Of a stretch of DNA of 64,000 bases, positions 58,392 to 64,000 are shown in pieces (within the stretch, counting starts at the first letter, position 1; each line of letters opens with the position of its first letter). Below the pieces are notes generated by a model. It searched no databases. It had not been told where the DNA came from and saw only the letters and a program-made list of their open reading frames with translations. This DNA comes from Adlercreutzia rubneri (GTDB lineage Bacteria; Actinomycetota; Coriobacteriia; Coriobacteriales; Eggerthellaceae). Location of the stretch: positions 1 through 64,000 of the forward strand of contig NZ_WPOO01000008.1 of NCBI RefSeq assembly GCF_009755265.1. Direction: 5' to 3'. Position numbers and translations under genes: made by a program.

Positions 58392-58448
58392 ATTATCGCG
58401 ATCGCGATAATAGCACAGGAGGAAAAGAAAAATATCGCGATCGCGATA
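58392..58448. promoter_or_regulatory. Tandem perfect palindromes, hipB operator
   Basis: TTATCGCGATCGCGATAA (core 58393-58410) and TATCGCGATCGCGATA (58433-58448) are perfect palindromes with centres 39 bp apart. They resemble the E. coli HipB rule of TATC and GATA ends with a fixed spacer. They lie 20-80 bases upstream of the hipB-like start, over its promoter region. Confidence 0.8.
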
Positions 58449-58510
58449 AAGACTGCTCTCTGCGTCTGCGATCAGCACCGCGACCTGCGCAATCGACTAG
58501 CCGCCGATGC

Positions 58511-58906
58511 CTAGCCCTCCGAGGCAGCGCTGGCCGCTTTGCTACCGTCGCGCTCGACCGACTTGATGAGGGTGGCCGCATCGACGCCGTACAGCTCGGC
58601 AAGGGCGATGAGGTTGTGGGTGGACGGATCGCTCGTTCCCTTCTCCCATTTCGAAACCGCCTGGCGACTCACTCCGAGCTCGTGGGCCACGAACTCCTGC
58701 GTCATGCCACAGCGTCGGCGCTCCTCCGCTAGCACTTCGCCCAACGAATGCGCGGTCTTCCTCTCACGATCTCGCCGGGGCCGCGCGTTCAGATATCTCA
58801 CAACAAGCGCAACCAGAACGGCGAAAAGGATATAGGGAATCACCTTGATGACGATAACCGCCAGTACCATAACAACTTCGGGAAGCCCTAACCCCATGAC
58901 CACCAT
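58511..58906 (-). CDS. Membrane-anchored XRE regulator (TM segment before the helix-turn-helix)
   Basis: 131 residues. A hydrophobic helix or helical pair (about 8-40: VVMVLAVIVIKVIPYILFAVLVALVV) precedes a basic stretch (LNARPRRDRERK) and a full XRE helix-turn-helix (LGEVLAEERRRCGMTQEFVAHELGVSRQAVSKWEKGTSDPSTHNLIALAELYGVDAATLI). Most membrane XRE proteins have the TM segment at the C-terminus; here it is first. It may be a membrane-tethered regulator released or altered by a signal. No obvious target is adjacent. Confidence 0.75.
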   Translation of the reverse strand: MVVMGLGLPEVVMVLAVIVIKVIPYILFAVLVALVVRYLNARPRRDRERKTAHSLGEVLAEERRRCGMTQEFVAHELGVSRQAVSKWEKGTSDPSTHNLIALAELYGVDAATLIKSVERDGSKAASAASEG

Positions 58907-59224
58907 TTTCCGCCTCGCTTTCTCGCCTTTCGCCTTCTCAGAATCACCTTGATGAATTCATCCTAGCACGCAGGCGGCAGAGCACCAGCAACTATTGCGC
59001 ACTTATAGGTTGCCCTTGGTGCGGATCAGTGTAATAGAGACGCTCCGGCGGCAAAAAACCAACGACTGACCTCTTCGAACCTGACATTGCGAATGGTCAC
59101 AGACAATCTGACCCGTCCACGCCCGTACGGCGACGGGAACGGGCGTGATTTGGTAGACTGAGCCGGAACAATTACCAGGGCGCGAAGTGCGCGCCCTGCC
59201 GACCGTCGCGAGCGAGGAGCCGCC
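58907..59224. other. 318-bp gap with two hairpins in the probable UPF0210 leader
   Basis: No coding frame is supported. CACGCCCGT (59120-59128) pairs with ACGGGCGTG (59141-59149). TGGTAGACT (59153-59161) is a possible extended -10. AGGGCGCG (59177-59184) pairs with CGCGCCCT (59190-59197), 27 bases before the UPF0210 start. The first half of the gap shows nothing recognisable. Confidence 0.4.
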
Positions 59225-60589
59225 ATGCAGATCACCCCTGCCGAAGTTGCCGAGACCCTAGCCATGGTGTCCAAGCAGAACTTGGACATCCGCACCATCA
59301 CGTTGGGCATCAACCTGCGTGGCTGCGTGGACGCCGATGTGGACAAGCTGGCCTCGAAGGTCTACGACCGCATGACCTCGACCGCCGAGAAGCTCGTACC
59401 CACCGCCGAGCAGCTCGAGCGCGAGTTCGGCATCCCCATCGTGAATAAGCGCATCTCGGTCACCCCCATCGCGGAGATCTGCGCCGCGGTGACCGCCGAC
59501 GACCTCACGCCCGTGGCCGTGGCCATGGACCGCGCCGGCAAGGAGGTGGGCGTCGATTTCGTCGGCGGCTTCTCGGCGCTCGTGCACAAGGGCGCCACCC
59601 GGGCCGACCACAAGCTCATGGACTCCATCCCCACCGCGCTCGCCGCTACCGACCGCGTCTGCGCCTCCGTGAACGTGGGCAGCACGCGGGCCGGCATCAA
59701 CATGGACGCCGCCTTCAAGATGGCCGGTATCGTCAAGCGCGCTGCCGAGCTCACCGCCGACCGCCAGTGCATCGGCGCCGGCAAGCTCGTCGTGTTCTGC
59801 AACGCCGTGGAGGACAACCCCTTCATGGCCGGCGCTTTCCACGGTTCCGGCGAGGCCGACGAAGTGGTGAACGTAGGCGTGTCCGGCCCCGGCGTCGTGC
59901 GCGCGGTGCTCGCCGACCTGCCGAAGGAAGCGGACCTCACCACTGTGGCCGAGGCCATTAAGGCCACGGCCTTCAAGATCACCCGCGCCGGCGAGCTCAT
60001 GGCCCGCGAGGCCTCGCGCCGCCTCGGTGTGCAGCAGGGCATCCTGGATCTGTCGCTCGCCCCCACCCCGGCCGAGGGGGACTCCGTGGCCGAGATTCTG
60101 GAGGCCATCGGCGTGGGTCAGTGCGGAGGCCCCGGCACCACGGCGGCGCTCGCCATGCTGAACGACGCCGTGAAGAAGGGCGGCGTCATGGCGTCGTCTT
60201 CGGTGGGCGGCCTGTCCGGCGCCTTCATCCCCGTGTCTGAGGACGCCGGCATGATCCGCGCCGCTGAGGACGGAGCGCTTTCCATCGAGAAGCTGGAGGC
60301 CATGACGTGCGTGTGCTCCGTGGGCCTCGACATGATCGCCGTGCCGGGAGATACCACCCAAGAGGCCATCTTCGGCATCATCGCCGACGAGTGCGCCATC
60401 GGCATGATCAACAACAAGACCACCGCCGTGCGCCTCATTCCCGCCATCGGTTGCCAGGTGGGCGACCAACTGGACTTCGGGGGGCTGCTCGGCTACGCCC
60501 CGGTCATGCCCGTGAACCCCTACGCCGGCACCGTCTTCGCCCACCGCGGCGGCCGCATGCCCGCCCCCTTGAACTCGCTGAAGAACTAG
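59225..60589 (+). CDS. UPF0210 (PFL family, DUF711) protein
   Basis: 454 residues behind GAGGAG. Full-length member: DIRTITLGINLRGC, ISVTPIAEICAAVT, DFVGGFSALVHKG, VCASVNVGSTRAGINMDA, NPFMAGAFHGSGEADEVVNVGVSGPGVV and CSVGLDMIAVPGDTT are the conserved blocks. The fold is related to glycyl-radical/aldehyde-dehydrogenase-like barrels but no reaction is established to my knowledge. An ACT-domain UPF0237 gene usually precedes it; none is here. Confidence 0.93.
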   Translation: MQITPAEVAETLAMVSKQNLDIRTITLGINLRGCVDADVDKLASKVYDRMTSTAEKLVPTAEQLEREFGIPIVNKRISVTPIAEICAAVTADDLTPVAVAMDRAGKEVGVDFVGGFSALVHKGATRADHKLMDSIPTALAATDRVCASVNVGSTRAGINMDAAFKMAGIVKRAAELTADRQCIGAGKLVVFCNAVEDNPFMAGAFHGSGEADEVVNVGVSGPGVVRAVLADLPKEADLTTVAEAIKATAFKITRAGELMAREASRRLGVQQGILDLSLAPTPAEGDSVAEILEAIGVGQCGGPGTTAALAMLNDAVKKGGVMASSSVGGLSGAFIPVSEDAGMIRAAEDGALSIEKLEAMTCVCSVGLDMIAVPGDTTQEAIFGIIADECAIGMINNKTTAVRLIPAIGCQVGDQLDFGGLLGYAPVMPVNPYAGTVFAHRGGRMPAPLNSLKN

Positions 60590-60706
60590 CGGCTCGAAAA
60601 CCATGATCTGCGCTTCCCTCGCGTCAAAATGCACCACGAATCGAGAACGGAAAATCGCCTAACCGGGGTGCGTGATTTTGTTGCCGACTATTTCCCGGTA
60701 GGTAGT

Positions 60707-60734
60707 TCCAAAAGACTAGCCGTGCAACTATAAT
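60707..60734 (+). promoter_or_regulatory. Promoter of the candidate small RNA
   Basis: TTCCAA (60707-60712), 16 bp, then a perfect TATAAT (60729-60734). Confidence 0.5.
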
Positions 60735-60740
60735 AGAGGC

Positions 60741-60845
60741 GTACCAGCAAAGCCCGCTTCCTTCGTCATCCAAAACTCAGGTAGCACGGGCGGCGCAGGT
60801 GCAGTTGAATTAGAAGGGCCAGTTAGCGCTGGCCCTTTCTCTTTA
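60741..60845 (+). ncRNA. Candidate small RNA of about 100 nt
   Basis: The unit starts about 7 bases after a perfect TATAAT and ends in an intrinsic terminator: AAGGGCCAG (60814-60822) pairs with CTGGCCCTT (60829-60837), then TCTCTTTA. It has no ATG and no credible ORF with a ribosome site. GCCCG (about 60753) can pair with CGGGC (about 60787). It does not look like SRP RNA, tmRNA, 6S RNA or a tRNA. It could instead be a leader whose downstream gene is the DUF4143 ATPase. Confidence 0.4.
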
Positions 60846-60860
60846 TCAACCTCAAACTGT

Positions 60861-60914
60861 CACTTTTTCATTTTCGTCGCAAAGTACCCTGGACACTTTC
60901 TCATTTTCGTCGCA
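60861..60914. repeat. Direct repeats upstream of the DUF4143 ATPase
   Basis: Two 21-bp copies (60861-60881 and 60894-60914), differing at one base, share the core CATTTTCGTCGCA with a 33-bp period. The second copy covers the -35 of the gene's promoter. Similar units recur after the gene at 62361-62444. Confidence 0.7.
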
Positions 60915-60934
60915 TACTAACGATAAGCTATAAT
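60906..60934 (+). promoter_or_regulatory. Promoter of the DUF4143 ATPase gene
   Basis: A perfect TATAAT (60929-60934) lies 17 bp after TTCGTC (60906-60911), which is inside the second direct repeat. GAAGGAGG and the ATG follow at 60954. The poor -35 under a repeat suggests control by a protein binding the repeats. Confidence 0.6.
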
Positions 60935-60953
60935 CAGCGGCGAAGGAGGCATC

Positions 60954-62321
60954 ATGCTGAAGCGAGCTGCCTACGAGCGACTTGTAAGTTGGAAGAAAGA
61001 TCCCCACCACCGCGCTCTGCTTGTGGACGGCGCGCGACAGGTGGGAAAGACCTACCTCGTCCGCGCCTTCGCCCAGAGGCACTACGGCACCACCATTGAG
61101 ATCAACTTCGTTGAGTCCCCCGAAGCGAAAGCCATCTTCGCGGGGAACCTCGATGCCGATACCCTCATCCCCCAGCTCTCCGCATTCAGCGGCACCGCCC
61201 TCACGCCGGGAGACACGCTCATTTTCCTCGACGAGATCCAGGAGTGCCCGCGGGCGCGCACGGCCATCAAGTTCCTCGTGGAGGACGGCCGTTTCGATTA
61301 CATCGAGTCCGGCTCTCTCCTCGGCGTCACCTACGAAAACGTACCCTCCCTCCCCGTCGGCTACGAGAGCGAGCTGACGCTTTATCCCCTTTCCTTCGAG
61401 GAATTCTGCTGGGCCCTCGGAGAAAACGAGACAGCCCTCGAGATGGCGCGCGCGTGTTTCAAGGAAGAAGCCGCCGCGCCCGCCGTCATCCACCAGAAGC
61501 TCATGGAGCTGTTCAAGTACTACTTGATAGTGGGCGGCATGCCGGCCGCCGTGGCCCGATTCGCCCAGACCCGCGACATCGCCCAAGTGCAGAGCGTCCA
61601 GAAGGACATCTTAAAGCTGTACCGGGCCGACATCGTGAAGTACGCCCGCAACAAGGCCCACGTCGGCGCTATCTTCGACGCTATCCCTGCTGAGCTCAGC
61701 AAGAAGAACAAGCGCTTCAAGCTCTCCGACCTCGCAAAGTCGGCACGCAGCGAGCGCTACGAGAGCGACTTCATCTGGCTGGCCGACGCCGGCGTGGCGA
61801 TCCCCTGTTACAACGTGACCGAGCTCGTGGCACCGCTGCGCCTCAACCGCCAGCACAGCGTCTTCAAGCTGTTTTTGTGCGACACGGGACTCCTCGTCGC
61901 CATGCTCGGCGACGGCGTGCCGTTCAAGGTACTCCAGGGAGAGCTTGACATCAACTGGGGCGCCATATTGGAGAACGCCTTCGCCCAAATGCTCACAGCC
62001 AACGGATTCGACGCGCTCTACTACGAGAAGGCCAAGCACAGAGAGATCGATTTCGTCGTGCAGAAGAGCGGTAAGGTGGTGCCCATCGAGGCGAAATCCG
62101 GCCGGATATTCCGCGCCCACGTCGCCCTCGACAACGTCCTGCGTGTCAAGGAGTGGGGGCTCGATTTCGCCTACGTCTTCTGCCGTGAGAACACGACGGT
62201 GGAAGTGGAAATTCCCGAGGGGCGCGACATCCAATGCGCCATCGCCTACATGCCCTGGTATATGCTCGCTTTCCTCAAACCCGACACCCTTCCCGATTCC
62301 TTCGTCGTGGAGCTTCCCTGA
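60954..62321 (+). CDS. AAA+ ATPase with C-terminal DUF4143 (nuclease-like fold)
   Basis: 455 residues. N-terminal P-loop domain: LLVDGARQVGKTYLVRAF (Walker A, about 22-32), LIFLDEIQECPRA (Walker B, about 97-102), YIESGSLLGV (sensor). The C-terminal DUF4143 has LLVAMLGDG, WGAILENAFAQML, LYYEKAKHREIDFVV and PIEAKSGR; the E-x-D-x-E-x-K spacing resembles the PD-(D/E)XK nuclease fold. Such proteins are abundant in gut bacteria and poorly understood, often linked to stress or defence. It stands alone between direct repeats on both sides. Confidence 0.88.
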   Translation: MLKRAAYERLVSWKKDPHHRALLVDGARQVGKTYLVRAFAQRHYGTTIEINFVESPEAKAIFAGNLDADTLIPQLSAFSGTALTPGDTLIFLDEIQECPRARTAIKFLVEDGRFDYIESGSLLGVTYENVPSLPVGYESELTLYPLSFEEFCWALGENETALEMARACFKEEAAAPAVIHQKLMELFKYYLIVGGMPAAVARFAQTRDIAQVQSVQKDILKLYRADIVKYARNKAHVGAIFDAIPAELSKKNKRFKLSDLAKSARSERYESDFIWLADAGVAIPCYNVTELVAPLRLNRQHSVFKLFLCDTGLLVAMLGDGVPFKVLQGELDINWGAILENAFAQMLTANGFDALYYEKAKHREIDFVVQKSGKVVPIEAKSGRIFRAHVALDNVLRVKEWGLDFAYVFCRENTTVEVEIPEGRDIQCAIAYMPWYMLAFLKPDTLPDSFVVELP

Positions 62322-62360
62322 CGGAAGGCGACCTAGGTGCTGCGCCCATTGCAGCTTCAG

Positions 62361-62444
62361 AACTTTGCATTTTTGCCATTTCGCCTCTTTTCAACTTTGC
62401 ATTTTTGCCATATTGGCCATATCCACTTTGTCAGTTTCATCGCA
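62361..62444. repeat. Repeat units downstream of the DUF4143 ATPase
   Basis: AACTTTGCATTTTTGCCAT occurs at 62361-62379 and 62393-62411. A third unit at 62424-62444 differs from the upstream repeat at 60861 in only three of 21 positions (CACTTTGTCAGTTTCATCGC). Starts are 32 and 31 bp apart, matching the 33-bp period upstream. No other feature is seen between the ATPase and the rhamnose mutarotase except a small GC hairpin at 62502-62518. Confidence 0.65.
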
Positions 62445-62546
62445 AGGCACGCTCGCCCTCGGTTTTCCCGGAGCAACGCGCTAGCATAGCCCCCAGAAAG
62501 CGCCCGCTGCATGCGGGCCCAACCCCCTTCGCCCAAGGAGCACCCG

Positions 62547-62858
62547 ATGATCAAGACGTTCAAGATGAAGCTGTACCCCGGCATGGAAGAGGAGTACGAG
62601 CGGCGGCACAACGAGCTGTGGCCCGAGATGATCGACATGATCCACGCCCACGGCGGCCGCAACTACACCATCGCGCTGGACCCGGACACGCTGACGCTGT
62701 TCGGCTACATCGAGATCGACGACCCCGAGCGGTGGGCCGCCGGCGCCGATACGGCCATCAACCGGAAGTGGTGGGACTTCATGGCCGACATCATGGAGAC
62801 CAACGAGGACAACTCGCCGGTCTCCGTCGACCTGCCCGTGCTGTTCCACATGGACTAG
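62547..62858 (+). CDS. rhaM: L-rhamnose mutarotase
   Basis: 103 residues, ATG behind AAGGAG. It matches RhaM along its full length: KMKLYPGMEEEYERRHNELWPEMIDMI, LFGYIEIDDPERW, INRKWWDFMADIME and VDLPVLFHMD. It interconverts alpha- and beta-L-rhamnose. The catalytic His is in RRHNELWP. No other rhamnose genes are nearby, so it may serve a distant pathway or act as a scavenging enzyme. Confidence 0.93.
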   Translation: MIKTFKMKLYPGMEEEYERRHNELWPEMIDMIHAHGGRNYTIALDPDTLTLFGYIEIDDPERWAAGADTAINRKWWDFMADIMETNEDNSPVSVDLPVLFHMD

Positions 62859-62909
62859 GCGCAGAGAGCGCATGTGCGAGCAGGCGCTCCGCCCGGGCCA
62901 TCCAACCGC

Positions 62910-63578
62910 CTAGATTTCTCCCAAATTCTGCAAAGCAGCCGCATCTGCAGCGCGCAACGCCGCCTCACACGGCTCGATCGCGTAGTTCGGCTGCGTTATG
63001 ACCGGATCGGGCATCGTGGCCACACGCTCGACCATGAGCGGATGATCGGCGATGTCGTCGTAGATGCCGAAGCCCAAGGCCCGCTGGGGGCACGCCTCCA
63101 CGCAAATCGGCCCGAGGCCGGCGGCGACGCGATCGAAGCACCCGTCGCACTTCTCGATGTGCGCACTCGCCTCGCTGAAACGCGGGGCGTGATAGGGGCA
63201 CGACAGGGCGCACACCTGACATCCCGTGCAACGCGCGGCATCGACCCTCACGAACCCGAAATCGTCCTTGGCAATGGCATCGGAGGCGCAAAAGCGCAGG
63301 CAGACGGGATTCGTGCAATGGTTGCAGGACATGGAGACGTAGAAGGCGAACACGTCGTGCTCCCACGCGCCCTCGTCGTTTTGGATCCAGGTTCCCCCCG
63401 CATACTCGTGCACAGTGCGGAAAGCCGGACCTGTGCCCAGATCATGGTAGTCCCGGCAGGCCATCTCGCAGGTCTTGCAGCCCGTGCAGCGCCGCTGGTC
63501 GAACGAGAAGCCGAACTGATGATGCGGGTCGCCCGAGGAACCCGCGCCAGATACGATCGGCATCTTCGCGCGCGTCAT
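62910..63578 (-). CDS. DmsB-like four-cluster ferredoxin subunit (locus 3)
   Basis: 222 residues, overlapping the upstream molybdoenzyme gene by 4 bases (ATGA). Sixteen cysteines in four groups: CTGCKTCEMAC, CNHCTNPVCLRFC, CTGCQVCALSC, and CDGC with ICVEAC. The N-terminus has a 20-residue extension before the DmsB core (HHQFGFSFDQRRC). The C-terminal tail (about 190-222) is longer than in the other two ferredoxins of this window. It hands electrons to the catalytic subunit upstream. Confidence 0.93.
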   Translation of the reverse strand: MTRAKMPIVSGAGSSGDPHHQFGFSFDQRRCTGCKTCEMACRDYHDLGTGPAFRTVHEYAGGTWIQNDEGAWEHDVFAFYVSMSCNHCTNPVCLRFCASDAIAKDDFGFVRVDAARCTGCQVCALSCPYHAPRFSEASAHIEKCDGCFDRVAAGLGPICVEACPQRALGFGIYDDIADHPLMVERVATMPDPVITQPNYAIEPCEAALRAADAAALQNLGEI

Positions 63579-64000
63579 CGCGCCACCTCCCCTCGTCCCG
63601 CTGCCTCACGCCGCGCCGCTTCCGCCCGCTCGGCATCGGTCAAGGGGCGCAGACGGACCAAGCACGAGTTGTGGGGGTTGCCGTGCGACCACGCCGTCGG
63701 CTCGTCGGAGGAGACCGTGTTGGCGCAGCCGCCCCAGTCGAGACGATCCCCCCACATGTCCGCATCGTGCCACGCGCCCTCCGGCAGCGCTACCACGCCC
63801 GGCATGATGCGCGGCGTCACCCGCACTCGGCATACGAGGGCGCCCCGATCGTTTTCGACGACCACCAAGCCGCCCGAGACAAGCTGAAGTCGTTCGGCAT
63901 CGACGGGATTCACCGACAGGCGCCGGGGCGCCACGACCGCAAGCTCAGGTACGTTGGCGAACGACGAGTGTGCGCTCTGGCGCCCGTGGCAGCTGATCAT
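63575..64000 (-). CDS. Molybdopterin oxidoreductase, C-terminal part (locus 3), running off the window
   Basis: The last 141 codons are visible and the frame is open to the window's right edge. It is the molybdopterin-dinucleotide-binding domain of a DMSO reductase-family enzyme: CHGRQSAHSSFANVPELA, LSVNPVDAERLQLVSGGLVVVENDRGALVCRVRVTPRIMPGVVALPEGAW and GGCANTVSSDEPTAWSHGNPHNSCLVRL. It ends in an Ala/Glu/Arg-rich tail. The 4-base overlap with the ferredoxin gene shows one operon. The substrate cannot be judged from this part. Confidence 0.9.
   Translation of the reverse strand: MISCHGRQSAHSSFANVPELAVVAPRRLSVNPVDAERLQLVSGGLVVVENDRGALVCRVRVTPRIMPGVVALPEGAWHDADMWGDRLDWGGCANTVSSDEPTAWSHGNPHNSCLVRLRPLTDAERAEAARREAAGRGEVAR

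Larger units (their letters stand above)
60590..60953. other. 364-bp gap holding a candidate small RNA and the DUF4143 promoter
   Basis: The UPF0210 transcript end is not visible as a hairpin in the first 110 bases. A TATAAT promoter (60729), an RNA-like unit ending in a terminator (to 60845) and a pair of direct repeats (60861-60914) over the next promoter fill the rest. Each is listed separately. Confidence 0.5.

Noticed and set aside
60861..62444. Possible mini-CRISPR, because of 31-33-bp period repeats
   Set aside because: Units are AT-rich, not palindromic, diverge between sides, lie on both sides of a gene, and no cas genes are present.

Overview
The window is about 63% GC and densely coded on both strands. 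It looks like the chromosome of an anaerobic, gut-type actinobacterium of the family Eggerthellaceae (Adlercreutzia, Slackia, Gordonibacter, Eggerthella and relatives). The basis is family knowledge: a Tat-exported flavoprotein reductase facing a membrane-LuxR regulator, three separate DMSO-reductase-type molybdoenzyme loci with DmsB-like ferredoxins, TorD and NrfD partners, a giant 2-hydroxyacyl-CoA-dehydratase activase fusion, and a minimal isc operon. The genus cannot be fixed from the sequence alone.

Layout. 1-3186: a flavoprotein reductase broken at the left edge, with its divergent LuxR regulator. 3419-8656: cyclophilin, eukaryotic-type isocitrate dehydrogenase, RecQ and an acetyltransferase. 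8762-11844: an anchored GH5 glycosidase and a HipA-like kinase/XRE pair. 11891-16518: metG-tatD-flavodoxin-rsmA operon. 16719-21795: a hybrid histidine kinase, then iscR-like/iscS/iscU. 21827-25081: a sortase-like protein, a zinc peptidase-like protein, rsmI and a RelE/Phd toxin-antitoxin pair. 25253-31892: molybdoenzyme locus 1 (catalytic subunit, ferredoxin, chaperone) with a divergent haem-sensor kinase and response regulator. 32109-39155: TetR plus the giant activase, then an LCP protein. 39254-48929: molybdoenzyme locus 2, with a c-type-cytochrome-like protein, two NrfD-type membrane proteins, a radical SAM protein, a GntR regulator and a slipin. 48930-57714: carbonic anhydrase and a six-gene kinase/FHA/AAA+/radical SAM cluster. 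57729-58906: a broken hipBA locus and a membrane-XRE protein. 59225-62858: a UPF0210 protein, a candidate small RNA, a repeat-flanked DUF4143 ATPase and a rhamnose mutarotase. 62910-64000: the 3' end of molybdoenzyme locus 3.

Three observations stand out. First, the six-gene cluster at 49687-57714 joins a membrane Ser/Thr kinase, an FHA/zinc-ribbon protein, a ClpB-type AAA+ protein with a degenerate first ATPase domain, an NrdG-like radical SAM enzyme and a coiled-coil protein. The kinase begins with two T-x-x-D motifs of the kind FHA domains read. I infer one phospho-threonine-controlled machine of unknown output. Second, a 22-bp imperfect palindrome sits at exactly the same place over the -35 element in front of all three transcription units of molybdoenzyme locus 2, defining a local regulon probably read by the GntR protein encoded inside it. 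Third, two families of palindromic repeats lie inside coding sequences in frame (recQ, rsmA and the coiled-coil gene), and one family shows compensatory stem changes, like REP or Rickettsia palindromic elements.

No rRNA, tRNA, CRISPR array, integrase or recognisable insertion sequence was seen.
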